Assembly (NCBI GenBank): GCA_910890315.1
Contig: CAJVGD010000002.1
Coordinates: forward strand, 2,777,226 to 2,841,225
DNA: 64,000 nucleotides
Source of the DNA: Serendipita indica DSM 11827
Lineage: Eukaryota > Basidiomycota > Agaricomycetes > Sebacinales > Serendipitaceae
Reading direction: 5' to 3'
Of the stretch, positions 10,870 through 22,640 are shown piece after piece; within the stretch, counting starts at the first letter, position 1; every line of letters starts with the position of its first letter. Both the position numbers and the translations under genes were made by a program. A model generated the notes under the pieces. That model did not search any database. It saw nothing but the letters and a program-made list of their open reading frames with translations, and was not told where the DNA came from.

Positions 10870-11639
10870 CTAGCAGCGCGGCTGGTTCTGGATGCCCTCT
10901 GTGTTCCGGGTGCATGTAAACTCGGGACCAGGCATCTTGACAGGAACGCCAGGGAGTACGTCCATGTTTCCTATTCGCGGTGGTGTCGATTTGGTGATAA
11001 AGTCGGTGGTGACAGGCAGCTTTCGCTGTGCCAGTTTCAAGACTAGAGAGAGGTGAGAAGGTGGAATGCACGTCGGCCAAAGACTGACTGCTTTTTGCAA
11101 TCTCCTTGTCGATCAGCGCGCCCTTTGGTGACTGCAGCTCGAACATGACCTTTCCTGTCGAAACCCTATACATAGAACGTCAATTCAGCATTACACATAA
11201 AACTTTTGACAACGAACCATTTCGCCCAATACTCGAAACCTCCTTTTCCTTTACCCATTCGAGTCTCGTTTCCCTTAACACCAACTGGCATATCTGGGAA
11301 TATCCTCATGTGAATCTTTGAGCCCTTGATGAGCTTGGTCTTGTGTCGCATAGCGGCCTCTGCGACCTGGAGTTGTTTTGCCGTTACACGCTTGCCCATT
11401 CCACGCACTCGAATGCCATAATCGCCAAATGCGAGTGTCGTACCCTTTGTGCTACCACCGACGGGGATGTGAACGCGGCCCTTGTGCTGTCGTGGCCATT
11501 TTACTCGACGCGGTGCGAGTGCGGATCGTAGACGGCTAAAGATCTGAGGCAGCGAGGGTCCAATGCGTGTTCTAGAGCCCTTTGCGTGCAGCAATGACCG
11601 TGATTGTAAAGTCGGTCGGGACAGGAAGGAGAGAAACAT
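10870..11639 (-). CDS. MRPL16: Mitochondrial ribosomal protein uL16m
   Basis: Large-subunit mitoribosome protein uL16. After a basic mitochondrial presequence (MFLSFLSRPTLQSRSLLHAKG) the core reads RVKWPRQHKGR, GDYGIRVRGMGKRVTAKQL, and IFPDMPVGVKGNETRMGKGK, the diagnostic uL16 segment. A GT...TAG intron falls after GGFEYWAKW (11210-11160), followed by STGKVMFELQSPKGALIDKEIAK. A second intron joins to KLAQRKLPVTTDFI, ending at the TAG at 10870 after IQNQPRC. The C-terminal extension past the bacterial core is normal for fungal uL16m. Confidence 0.9.
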
Positions 11640-11709
11640 GGTTGAGCAACAAACTCAGGGTTTCGACTGTGGATTGCATGCGAGTCTAGGATACAGAATA
11701 ATAATGTAA

Positions 11710-12162
11710 TCAGTCGTAGACTAGATATTAAAACCAAGTAAGCTGCATTTCGAGGCCTGGGGATAGAACACGAACCGTGGATGATTCCTGGCCATTGTTT
11801 CAGCAATGTAGGCCAGTAGGAATAGAATCGTACGCACCATATAAGAGTGTCCATGTCAGAATAAACCCAAAGAAGTTGTCTACACCTGGCAGTAGCAGCT
11901 GCATCACCGCTCCGCGCGTGCTGAGCGTCTTGCCATCGCCAATATACAGACTTGGCTTGCCCCCACACTTGAGAAATACAACCAGAGCTGCAGATACAAG
12001 GGTGCTGACGGCAAAGAGTAGAAAGCCAGCCAAGTTTGTGAGACCGAGGACGCCTGCTGTCGCGCCAGAAAACACGGCAGTGAGGAATTTGATGGTGAAT
12101 ATTGTAGATAGATTGCTCTGGAGATGTGGAGCGTAGATCAGCGACGCCGTCTGGTCGTCCAT
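11710..12162 (-). CDS. EMC6: ER membrane protein complex subunit 6
   Basis: Subunit of the EMC insertase in the ER membrane (PF07019). The 115-residue protein starts MDDQTASLIYAPHLQSN at 12162 and has helices FLTAVFSGATAGVLGLT and FLLFAVSTLVSAALVVF, then LPGVDNFFGFILTWTLLYG. The family ends in a short tail like YGIVHVYD; two more tiny exons provide it. Exon 1 is 12162-11838, exon 2 is 11787-11776 (12 nt, with the codons for IIH), exon 3 is 11720-11710 (11 nt, VYD and stop). All splice sites are GT/AG. Without these micro-exons the protein would read on into unrelated sequence. Divergent from RPN1 with 81 bp between start codons. Confidence 0.85.
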
Positions 12163-12243
12163 GGTAAAGTCCAAAGAAGCCAAAGTCAAAGTTACGCGTT
12201 ACGCGTCGCTCAAACTTGGACTTGACCATCACTCGTCGCTGAT
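12163..12243. promoter_or_regulatory. Bidirectional promoter between EMC6 and RPN1
   Basis: Only 81 bp separate the divergent ATGs of two housekeeping genes. It contains two ACGCGT(T/C) words (about 12193-12206), but no TATA box. A further minus-strand ATG at 12189, in frame with EMC6, would shorten it; I consider it less likely to be used. Confidence 0.5.
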
Positions 12244-15200
12244 ATGCCCGTCGAACTACCAGTAGCTCCAGTAACATCAGACGATCGTAAGAAGAAGGAC
12301 AAGAAGAACGACGACGACAATACGGCGTCGGGGAGCCGCCCAGGTGCCCCAGGCAAGGATGGCAAGCCAGATGAAGAGGAGCTCGTGAGTCAATACTTGT
12401 ACACATCGAGCTCATTATTCATAAGCATCAGTCTGAAGAGGACCAGGCGTTGAAAAATGAGCTAGAGATGCTCGTCGAGCGCCTCCAGGTAAGTATTCAA
12501 GAGTTTATAGTCCATTACTCATTCCCTATCCAGGAATCAGACACCCGTCTATATAAGCCTGCTCTCGAAGCGTTACGAACACTCATCCGGACATCGACGT
12601 CCAGCATGACCTCCGTCCCAAAACCACTCAAGTTTCTACGTCCCGTATATCCATCACTACAAACTCTATACGAGACATGGCCAGCGTCGAGTGACAAAGC
12701 GCTCTTTGCGGAAATCCTATCTGTGCTCGCGATGACCTATTCGGATACGCAACCGCGAGGCACGCTCAAGTATCGTCTTCTCAGTGACGAGATTACAGGT
12801 GGTGAGAAGAGCGATCCAGGTTCGTGGGGTCACGAATACGTACGGCACATCGCCGCCGAGCTCGGTACCGAATACAACATGCGAAAGGAGGCAGGCGAAC
12901 CAACAGGGGACTTGGTGGCGCTCTCGACGACGTGTGCAAAGTTTCTGCTTCAGCACAATGCGGAAGCAGATGCCGTCGACTTGCTCGAAGAGCTGGAATC
13001 CATCTCGGCCATCGTCGACCTCGTAGATGCAAACACGTTTGGTCGCGTGTGTCTTTACATGGTCTCATGTGTCAACTTTCTCGCGCCTCCGGACGATGTC
13101 ACCTTTTTGGAGACAGCACACACACTATATGTCAAGTATTCCAAGTTTCCTGAGGCGTTGGCCCTATCCATCCGACTCTACAATCCAGATCTCATCCGTG
13201 CCGACTTTAATGCCCCAGCGAATCCGTTGATGAAGCGTCAGCTTGCGTTTATCATTGCCCGAGCGGGTATTCCACTTGATTGGGTCATTGATCTCTCCGA
13301 CGATGATTCCGTCGAACCAGATCTCAAGGAGTGCCTGATGAACGCCAAACTTTCCACGCACTTTAAAGCGTTTGGAAAGGACGTTGGGGCGTTGGAGCCA
13401 AAGTCGCTCGAAGACATTTACAAATCGCATCTCGAACAGAACCGACTTGCGACTGGACCAGGTGGCGACTCGGCGCGGGCGAACCTTGCGGGAACATTTG
13501 TCAATGCCTTTGTCAATGCTGGGTTTGGAAACGACAAGTTGATGGCCAAGGCAGAGGCTGGAGACTCGTGGGTGTACAAGAACAAGGATCATGGTGTCAC
13601 CAGCGCTGCTGCGTCGCTGGGCATGTGTGTTCTATGGGACACGGAAGAAGGCTTGACAGAAGTCGACAAGTACACCTACCTCAACGATGAAAAGATCAAG
13701 GGAGGCGCTCTCATGGCTACCGGGATGCTCCATTGCAATGTATGGGACGAGAACGAAGCCATTATTGCCCTCTTGGAGGAATCCGTGGCGGAGAAGAGTG
13801 CCCTGTTGAGGAAAAGCGCCATTGTTGGGTAAGTAGGAAATATCCGTCTGATTCGTTCTCACTCGTTCTAGGCTCGGCATGGCGTATGTTGGGACCCACA
13901 AGGAGCGCATCTTGGAATTGCTATTGCCAGTAGTCTCAGACGAGACACAGTCTATGGAGATTGCGTCGCTAGCGGCGCTGTCCATCGGATTCACCTTTGT
14001 TGGCAGTTGCAACGGCGACATTGCTACGACGATTGTTCAAGCGCTCATGGAGAGAGCCGAGGCGGATCCAAACCAACTTGACGAAAAGTTTACCCGCTTT
14101 ATGTTGCTCGGACTCGGACTCCTCTTCATCGGTATGTGTCGTTGAATCCAGTTGAACTGAGCTTACCCTCGTTCAGGCGGCCAAGACAAGTCGGACGTCA
14201 TCATAGAAACGCTGAAGATTATTCAACACCCATGTTCAAAGCAGGCCCAGGTCATTGTGGAGATGTGCTCGTTTGCTGGAACCAGCAATGTGCTCAACGT
14301 ACAGAGTATGCTTCACTACTGCACAGAAGTAAACGACAAGGAGAATGGCGGTGATGATATCTATCAGGCATACGCCGTAATGGGCATTGCACTTACCGCA
14401 ATGGGTGAAGATGTCGGCGCTGAGATGGCGTTGCGCACGTTCAGCAACCTGGTATGCACAACTAATAACGATCTTCATCATACTTATGCCGCATAGATGC
14501 ACTATGGCGAGCCTACTGTACGACGGTCTGTTCCTCTGGCGCTTGCACTGTTGAGTGCGTCGAATCCACAAGTCGGCCTCATCGACACTCTATCCAAGTA
14601 CTCTCACGACTCGGACATTGGCGTCGCAATGAATGCCATCCTCGCCATGGGCTTCATTGGCGCAGGCACCAACAATGCTCGTCTAGCGCAGATGCTTCGA
14701 CAACTTGCCGTGTACTACCATCGCGAACCGGATGCGCTTTTCATTGTCCGAGTAGCGCAAGGAATACTGCACATGGGCAAAGGAACTATTACCATCAACC
14801 CATTCTATAGTGACCGCACTATCATGAACAAGAATGCCATTGCTGGACTCCTGTCAACATTGCTGGCGTTTTCGGACGCGAAGAACTGTGCGTAAAGTCA
14901 CGAGTGTGCTGATTAAAGTTGACTTTGTTGTAGTCATTCTGTCCGATTCGCATTGGATGCTCTTCTGGCTCATCACGGCGATGCAGCCACGGTTCATGAT
15001 GACGTTGGACGAAAACTTGGAGATGTTGCCAGTGACAGTGCGGGTTGGTCAGGTGCGCCACTCTGCTTGTTCTATTCCATCTCGTGCTGACCAGTTTGTA
15101 GGCCGTCGATGTGGTTGGCCAGGCGGGCAAGCCCCGAACAATCTCTGGCTTCCAGACACACCAGTCTCCTGTCCGACTTGGCTACGGAGACCGAGCGGAG

Positions 15201-15302
15201 CTAGGGACGGAAGAGTACCTCAGCTTTGCGAGCGTGCTAGAAGGCTTGGTGATCCTGACCAAGAACCCAGGGTACGAAGAAGAAGGAAGAATGGAGCTGT
15301 AA
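12244..15302 (+). CDS. RPN1: 26S proteasome regulatory subunit RPN1
   Basis: Base subunit of the 19S regulatory particle; scaffold for ubiquitin receptors and shuttle factors. Eight exons (12244-12384, 12432-12488, 12534-13828, 13872-14131, 14177-14451, 14497-14887, 14934-15052, 15102-15302) splice to 912 codons plus stop, the usual length. The N-terminus is Lys/Asp-rich ([14 protein letters not shown]), followed by [19 protein letters not shown] and [13 protein letters not shown]. The toroid of proteasome/cyclosome repeats includes [33 protein letters not shown] and [15 protein letters not shown]. It ends [17 protein letters not shown]. All phases check, so no frame errors are visible in this gene. 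Confidence 0.95.
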
Positions 15303-15534
15303 TAGAACTCGAGCCTATTGTACTTGTTTCTGCATCTTGGTATAATGGACCTGCTCACGCCGAGCTTGCCGGAAGGATCTTCGCTAGACTTGCCCGGCTG
15401 CTGGTCACGCGACATATGGTCAATTAAGTAATCTCGGAAGGAGCCTATAGCCGCATGCAAGATGGTTCGAGTCGAGCGGCACAAGTTGGACTCTGCCATG
15501 ACCGTCGCCTCTGCCTAAAAGACTAGAGTTTGCC

Positions 15535-16744
15535 ATGACAATCCAGGAAGGAACGGCAATGCATGAGGCTGCTTCAAACGATGCGCTTCGTGCGCTCAAA
15601 GATGTCGCCTTTGGCTCTGTTCGTCTGTTTTTCTCTAGCCACGACGCTACATCTCACCCATTTGGCTTCTTCTTTGACCATTTTATACTGAATGGATCAT
15701 AAATATGGGGGCGCAGGCGGCGGGAATGGCGTCCAAAGTGCTCGAACACCCTTTGATCTTACCAAAGTGCGGCTGCAAGCCCAGGTACTCGACAGCAACA
15801 AGCGCTTCAAGGGCCCAATTGACTGCCTCACAAAGACGTGGACAAATGAGGGTATCCGAGGCTTGTACCGCGTACGTCCTTTTCTCTTCGAGTTTTGGAA
15901 AAACCCGTGGTTTCTGAATGATTGCTGTAGGGCTTGCCCGCGCCCGTGGTCGGCGCTATGGCGGAGAATGCGTCCCTCTTCTTGTGTTACAATCAGCTTC
16001 AATCTCTTATCCGCGGCGCAAACGGTCTCTCGTCCTCTCAGCCGCTCACACTTGGTCAACTCGCCCTTGCAGCGGGAGGTGCAGGCGCCGTGGCAAGTTT
16101 TCTCTTGTAAGTTCCCTCTTTATTCTTCCGCCTATAGCTCTGACATCCGTAGAACGCCCATCGAACTTGTCAAGTGCAAGATGCAAGTCCAAATGCTTAC
16201 AACTGGGTCACTCCTTACAGCACCAGCACCGGCGTCTGCAAAGATAAAGACGCTCCAAGGACCGTTTTCCATCCTCTTCTCCGTCATCCGCACAAACGGT
16301 CTGCGCGGACTATGGCTTGGACAAACCGGAACGCTCTTGCGAGAGAGTGGCGGATCCGCAGCATGGTTCACGATGAACGAATTCGTCTCCTCGCTCTTCA
16401 TCCGCCGACGGGAACGTCTGGCCTCTCTCCCTCCACATTCATTGTCCAAAAAGGATCTCGGTGCTCTGGAACTTGGACTGGCCGGTGCGTGCGCGGGCAT
16501 CGCGTACAATGTATCCTTGTTCCCTGCAGATTCCGTCAAGAGCGCGATACAGACAGAGGAAGAGCTCCGGCCGCGTAAGCCTGGTCAACCACGCCCGACA
16601 TTCTTCGGGACATTCATGAGCATGTATCGTGCACAAGGACTCAGAGGGTTGTACGCTGGGTTGGGCGTAACGGTGGCGAGGAGCGCACCGAGTAGCGCCC
16701 TGATCTTTCTCATTTACGACGGACTCAACAAGCGGTTTGGATAG
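15535..16744 (+). CDS. ORT1: Mitochondrial ornithine carrier (ORT1/ARG11-like), one apparent frameshift
   Basis: SLC25 carrier of the inner mitochondrial membrane; this subfamily exchanges ornithine across it for arginine metabolism. Exon 1 starts at 15535 (MTIQEGTAM) and ends ALKDVAFGS; an intron of about 100 bp leads to AAGMASKVLEHP. The three carrier motifs are present: PFDLTKVRLQAQ, TPIELVKCKMQVQ, and FPADSVKSAIQTEEE, each followed by a second helix motif (GLYRG-type, GLRGLWLGQTGTLLRE, GLRGLYAGLGVTVAR). Between LEHP and FDLTKV the frame shifts at 15752-15754, where TTT would have to be TTTT. Three further introns interrupt the first two repeats. The ornithine assignment rests on the N-terminal AFGS...GMASKVLEHPFDL pattern; other basic amino acid carriers cannot be excluded. 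Confidence 0.8.
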
Positions 16745-17019
16745 TGACAACGCGCTCTGTGGATGCTTCAGTACTCTGGAGAGCGGAAGGGCAAGTGCTC
16801 TAGCCAAAACTGTGTTCCGAAACCGCAATGAAGTCAATTCAAGAGTTCGAGCTCATAGATCTATTTATCCCACAATGTTATCTGAATAAGAACTTGTATA
16901 GAAGTGAGTAACGATATGTGAAAGATATATACACCAAGTCCAAACGTCGCGCGACGAATGGACACGCCGATGGCACCAAAGGTCCAAACACAAGGTTTGG
17001 AACTAGAATGCACCTTGAT

Positions 17020-18419
17020 TTAGACTGGAAGAACGGTCCCAAAGACGTAATCCCAGACCTTGGCTACAAAACGAGTTAATATCGTGGTTATGCACGGCAT
17101 CAGGCTACGCACATGTGACGCCAAACCCAAGGTCAAAGTTTTTGTAATGATGGGCGAGGTGGTACTTTTTCATCTCGCGCATGTACTCTGGGAGCTTGGT
17201 GTGATGAAGTCTGTGCGTGTCTCAGTATCGGAGCAAGGAGTATCGAAAGGAGTACGTACGCGTAGTGCATGCAGTCGTAGAGGACATCTAGATATGATAG
17301 ATTAGTATTCGGACCAGAATGGGCATCAAGAGGACGTACAAAACGCAAATGAACCCGAGATGATCCCATTTGCCATGTGCACAGGGAAGAGCAGGTAGGC
17401 CAAGCGCGTCATCGGGAACGATAGCACAAAGAAGAGCACTGGCGGCATGACGAGTCTAAGCCTATCCATGGGCAAGTAATGATGGACACCATGGGTGAGG
17501 AAATGGAGAAGAAGGAAAGCTGGTCTGTCGGGAAGGAGGCGGTCGACGTGGAATAAGAACCGATGGAAGCCATACTCGAGCAACGTCCACACGACGTTTC
17601 CTACGAGAAAGGACGCAAACGTGAGTGCCCAGGCATTTGCGCTCACACTCTCCAAGTCTCCATTGTCGGGATCGAGTATGCCAGATTGGTGACCGACTGC
17701 GCTGGTGCGAGGGGGGAAATTACGACCGGAAGGAGGTACTTGAGTGGCGTACGTTGACCCATGGGATCCGTGGAAGATGCAGAGAATTGGAGACCAGAGC
17801 GAAGGAGGAGGTAAAACGAGATGGGGAGCCATACGAGTGGCACCACATACCATTTCGTCTTTGTAAAGATTTCGAGGTACTCTGGTCCAAAAAGACGCGC
17901 AGAGTGGGCCAAGTGACGGGGTTGGTGGACTTGTTGGAGATAGAATGATTTGCTCCAGTTGCTTTCCCAGACCTGACGGATGAGCGGCTTGCGCAGGTCG
18001 AGGAAGGAGGACTGAAGATAATCGTCATCCACATTCGTATCATCCGGATGGAAATCATCTTCTGCGACCCAATCTGTCCCATGGTCCACATCAGCATCGA
18101 GAAAACAGGATAAGTGAAGAATATGGGACGAACCGTCGCTGACTGTCAACCCGGCATCTGAAGCAAGTCTACCGACGAGATATTCGTCGAGTACGGCATA
18201 CGCAGATGCACTGTGCTCATGCGAGTCCTTGTCCTCCATCTTGCCGTCGATGACCTGGCCCGCAAACTGGGTGATCAAGTCGTCTCCTCCAGGATGATCT
18301 GCGACGAATTCTGTCACGTCGTAGACCTTGTTTCCGCGCGCGACCCACGTCTTGCCGTCCTTTTTGGCCAGCAAGAGATCTTCAGCCGTAAAGATTTTGA
18401 GTACGCGTTTGCGTTCCAT
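17020..18419 (-). CDS. SCS7: Sphingolipid fatty acid 2-hydroxylase
   Basis: ER enzyme that 2-hydroxylates the very-long-chain fatty acid of ceramide. The start is the ATG at 18419 (MERKRVLKIFTAEDLLLAKK). The N-terminal cytochrome b5 domain has VTEFVADHPGGDDLITQFAG and a second haem histidine in DSHEHSASAY. The hydroxylase domain contains the di-iron histidine clusters: EYGFHRFLFHVD, HFLTHGVHHYLP, then, in the last exons, YDCMHYALHHTKLP and YHLAHHYKN. TM segments flank them (FASFLVGNVVWTLLEYG, LVMPPVLFFVLSFP). The protein ends VWDYVFGTVLPV with a TAA at 17020-17022. The neighbours, RPN1 and a carrier, do not suggest a pathway cluster. Confidence 0.93.
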
Positions 18420-20590
18420 TATAGTCAATCTCTAATTACTCGTTGTCGTCGTTGTCTCTCTTCTGTCACTTGTCTCGTCTCGTCTTTCGTAAAACTGCGC
18501 CGTCTTTCTAAGGCGTCCGACTGTCGCGGCCTATTCGTTACGCACGAATGAGCACTGTCAAGTTGGAATAATGTGTATACAAGCTGTTGTACTCACAATT
18601 TATAGGCGACGGGTGTAGTCGCAAAGGGAGGATTTTGTTTGGGTGGAACGAGTCGGGTCCAAGGGCCACTCGCGCGACCTAGAACGCGGCGGACTGTCCA
18701 GCTCGCAAATTGACAGTGTTCTAGGTTTTGTTCTGGACATTCTACCTGTCGTAAAAAGATGCGATTAGGTGCACAGAATCTAGGCGTTGGCTGGCAAGTC
18801 AAGTATATGTACTGAAAGGCCCTCCGGGCGGACCCCTGTTCTTTATGTCCTTTTGGGCTCGACGATTTATCACGGAATATACGTTATACACACAGCTCGC
18901 GTGGGACCCCTTAGACGCTCGCAATGAACAGGGAGGAGGGTGTGAACGAAATAGGAGATTTCATCAGAGACCTAAATGACAAACAAAAGCAATCGCGCTA
19001 TCTGGATCCCGGAGGAGACAGAGCACGCGGGCGGAGATTGTGAGGGGCACTAAGACTATGGGCCCGAGCCTTCAGTCCTCTTTCCCTTGATCTGCTGGAG
19101 CTCGCGCTCAGGTGCATAGGAGTAAGCTGTTCGACAAAAGAACGTAAAGTTTCAGCTGGCGATACACTCACAACACTCAAAGGAGCAACGTCTCTCCTTG
19201 GAACAACAGATGCATCCAAATTCAATGGATAACAAGTGACCGTACAATCCATGGTGATAGGGAGAACGTACTGGTGAGAGTCTGTCGCGTGTAACAAAAC
19301 TCAATGAATTGGGTGAGGTGACCCAGACGTTGATTGATATTTCCAATCAGATGAATGTGGCGAGCCAGAGTGTCGGGCGCCAGGGAAGCTAATGGTAGCA
19401 TTGCTGGTTCCTTAGTATGCAGAAGCATTGAAAGATACTGATAGAACCCCCAAATTGTTGAGCGAAGGGTGGGCAAGCTTGACTCGCCTTTCAACATTGG
19501 TGCTGAAGTCAAGAAACCGGGGAGCATAGGCCAAGAAGTTGCGGTCAGCCTATACAATTAGCTGACAGAGTTTGCTGATATGCATTGGGAGCGCAAGGGA
19601 AGCCAGTGAGCTCGAGCCAAGAGAATAAAGACTTTAGGACAAAGGCTCGAGCGGGGCTTTGAGGTGGCCACAGTTTGACAAGGAGCCAAATATTAGTTGA
19701 AAATTGTGCAGACATTTCAATCACTGTCCCTGGTAAGACCCTTCCCTCCACTTCGTTACGGTCAGGGGATATTTCGTACGAATCCTATTATATATAAAAG
19801 CAAAGTTTTCTTTATTTTACTTCTTTTATGCTCACGTTGCTTTCGAGACCAGGCTCTTGCGGTGGCCTGTGTAGGCCAAACTGGTCAACCCGAAGTCCTG
19901 TGAACGGAAGCAAGTCGCCTGTGCAACCCCTCTTGACACGAGAAAGACTCCTCACGGCCAGCAATAGGTCTCGTGCCACAGGGTGTGTCGTCAAAGAGGC
20001 AAGTGCAGGCCGTTACCATGCTCTTGCCGCAGTCCAATTCCACCCGTGAGCTCCAACAAATCATATTCCATGTCCACGTCCACCCTCGGGAAGGGTTACA
20101 TCTGAGCTCCAATATCGATGTGGGATTCGGCACATAATTTGTTCCAAAGTTGCCTGTATTCTGCTTATTCGGCAAGTATCCCAGGTGATTTTACGGTAGC
20201 CAAGTGGACGTGAGCCGGTTGTTCCGCCTCAGCCTCCAACGAGCAGAGTAACAGGCAGAGCCCCACGTTGACCACCGTATCGTAGTGATCTAAATCTAAT
20301 CAGAGGGTGCAGTGGTCGGAGCCGTGTATAGTCTATCTGATGGACTCCACTTTGGCTTCTGCCGGGTGGGATCTCCAGTAGAGTCGTTGAGTGGCTTGGC
20401 TACGCATAGAATGCCGACTGTATGACCTCCTAGTGAAATAAAGAGTATACACCATGATCATTGTGATCCACTTTTACTGTCGTCATTGTCGGAGTGAGAC
20501 GACTCCGCTGCTGAGTTGACTACGTCGTCTCGCCACCCAGCGCAACCCGAGCGCATCTAGGGCTACGTCATGTCATCGTCTCATACGCGT
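18420..20590. other. Gene-poor stretch with fragmentary minus-strand ORFs
   Basis: No recognised gene. The left end is the SCS7 promoter. Minus-strand ORFs at 18593-18802, 19222-19557, 19545-19751 and 19885-20175 lie in a row and could be exons of one unrecognised gene or a decayed one; none has a motif I know and start/stop cannot be settled. GT/AG sites are present, but any AT-rich 1-kb region would show some. A short pyrimidine/AT tract lies near 19780-19830. Confidence 0.3.
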
Positions 20591-22640
20591 CTTTACTCCT
20601 CCTTGACGCATTCCATCACTCCAACCAGACCATTTACACACTTTATTATTCTCTTCTGCAGCTGTGTGCGGTGACAATTTTCCGCCTTTTGATACTTTTT
20701 CCATCCAAACATGGACATTTCACATTCCGGACTTTCGAGTTTTGCCGCGCAGCTTGTCGACCTCGTCCATGTCCCCAAAAGCAAAAACTCTACGCCTCGC
20801 CGGCGCTCGAGGATTGATTCGCAGATGGGTATTGTGCTATCATCGGATAGCCGGCAGTGGCATCCGACGACTTTTAGATGCGAAGCGAGAGGGAACACCT
20901 CGACCCTCGTGCATCTTTTTTTTTGTGTGTGTGTTTACCTTACACCCGATGGAGGAGACTGGCAATGACAACGACCACCAGACGACGCTATCAACGTGCG
21001 TTTTGTTTTTTCGACTATTGAGAAACGTGTCAGGACAGATTCGCCATTTGCATGCCTGCAGGCTACTCGGTGGACGGGCGATAAGGCCATACGTCACTCT
21101 CTTCCGGGTCTGCTTCGCTGTCCATAGTCATATCATGACCTGCACATGCACATTCTCCGGTCATTCACCCGTCCGCCGGCTCTCTCTCTGCACAACGAGG
21201 ACACGCAACGGACACGAGTTTGGGTACAAATCTTGCTTACGCTTGTCAGGCTGGTTTTCTGTCTCTCTCTCTATCTTTGCAGAGCGCAATACCTCGTAGA
21301 ATTCTCAGGAGATAGACGGGCGGTTGTCGGCCAATACGCACGAGGTCCACTATCAGTCCGTCTTCTGTACTTGCTCGATCCGGTCACATCCCGCATTTCC
21401 CACTCACCCCGTCTTCAATGTCCTTTCCTTTTTCCTCGATATCATGCACCCAGTCATGCGATTGTCGTAGATTGCGCGCCAGACAAGATCACCCACCCAC
21501 CCCTTCCCCCTCGCCAACAAAACTGTAACCCTTAGCCCACAAGAGGTTTACATCCAGCTCACATTCTCCCAAAGTGAATATGGTAAAAAGGCGCACACTG
21601 CATTCTATTTTCTTTTGGCTTGTAGTCTAGTCGTAAACAATCTATAGTTGTAAATACCATTCCGAATAAAATAAATCAAAAGGCCACCACCACGACCGAG
21701 TTGGATGCGCGACATTTCCGTCTGGCACAAAGAGAAGCCGTCGCCACAAGGCTCTTGACTTGCCTCTCCGCCGCCGACGTATCGCTCTTCTCTTTCCACT
21801 GCCGATGTGTATCGTATCTCGGCACGAAAAACCAAGCCCGTGGCGGTGGGTGTACGAAGGGCCAAGACGACACTCGATATAGCCCAACCCATCCAACTTT
21901 TCTTCGTGCTCGGGATAAAGGACCAGGACCAGGGCTCGTGTTCTCTGTCCAGAACGTCCAGGGATCCCAAAAGGTAGTCATGAGATGGACCCGGCCACAA
22001 CCGACTGGTTCTCCTTGGTTCCGACTCGCTGCAATATCGGTGCGTTCAACCTCCGCGAGACACAGAGTCCATCACGACATTGAGATTCCGTAAACCCGCA
22101 TGCATCCATCCATCATGCATTGCCTTTCCCCGCACAACGATCGCAACCGGATTCCCGGCTCATGGTCGGCGCGGAGAATGGCAAACACTGATTTTGGTTG
22201 GACTTCTTTTGCGAATTGAACGTGTGTCAATGACGATCAATGTAACATTCCACCCATCGACTCGTTACAAAACGAGAAGAGTCAAGCGAAGTAGTCGACC
22301 AAAAACGGTGACAGGTATGCTCTCCAAAGGGGAGGAATGGGAGGAGGGGCAAAGACAATGGAGGGGGAGACACCTAGTGCAGGCAGAGTAGGTAGCCACA
22401 ACAGTTGATGAGATGATAGTGATGAGATGTCGTCGGGAAAATATGCACAAAATGGTAGTAGGTTTGGCTTGTGTACAAGGAAGCGGGAACCGAGTCGAAG
22501 AGCGAGCAGCCCCAAGCGGTCTTGATAAGAATAAAAAAAAAGGTGGGGGGACAAAAAGAGTCAAAGGAAACGCATGCTGAAGTCGAAGGAAGTGCTGGAG
22601 AGAAGAATTGTGCCAAGCCAAGACTGACCCAACTGCCGTT
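20591..22640. other. Intergenic region with possible unrecognised plus-strand gene start
   Basis: The only protein-like start is an ATG at 20711 (MDISHSGLSSFAAQLVDLV). It can be spliced across a GTATTG...TTTTAG intron (20829-20877), but then runs through a T9 and GT-repeat tract and loses coding character. Pyrimidine-rich, CT-repeated sequence (about 21,180-21,290) looks like UTR or promoter DNA. The right end holds the 3' UTR of the minus-strand gene ending at 22641, with A9 at about 22,532-22,540. I see no RNA gene. Confidence 0.3.

Noticed and set aside
15460-15485. GGTTCGAGTC T-loop-like word
   Set aside because: No matching acceptor, D or anticodon stems around it; not a tRNA.
18593-18802. 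69-residue minus-strand ORF
   Set aside because: No known motif, low-complexity proline/cysteine composition, next to a promoter; kept only as part of the gap description.
20664-21299. 211-residue plus-strand ORF
   Set aside because: Runs through T9 and GT repeats with non-protein composition; likely UTR or promoter DNA.
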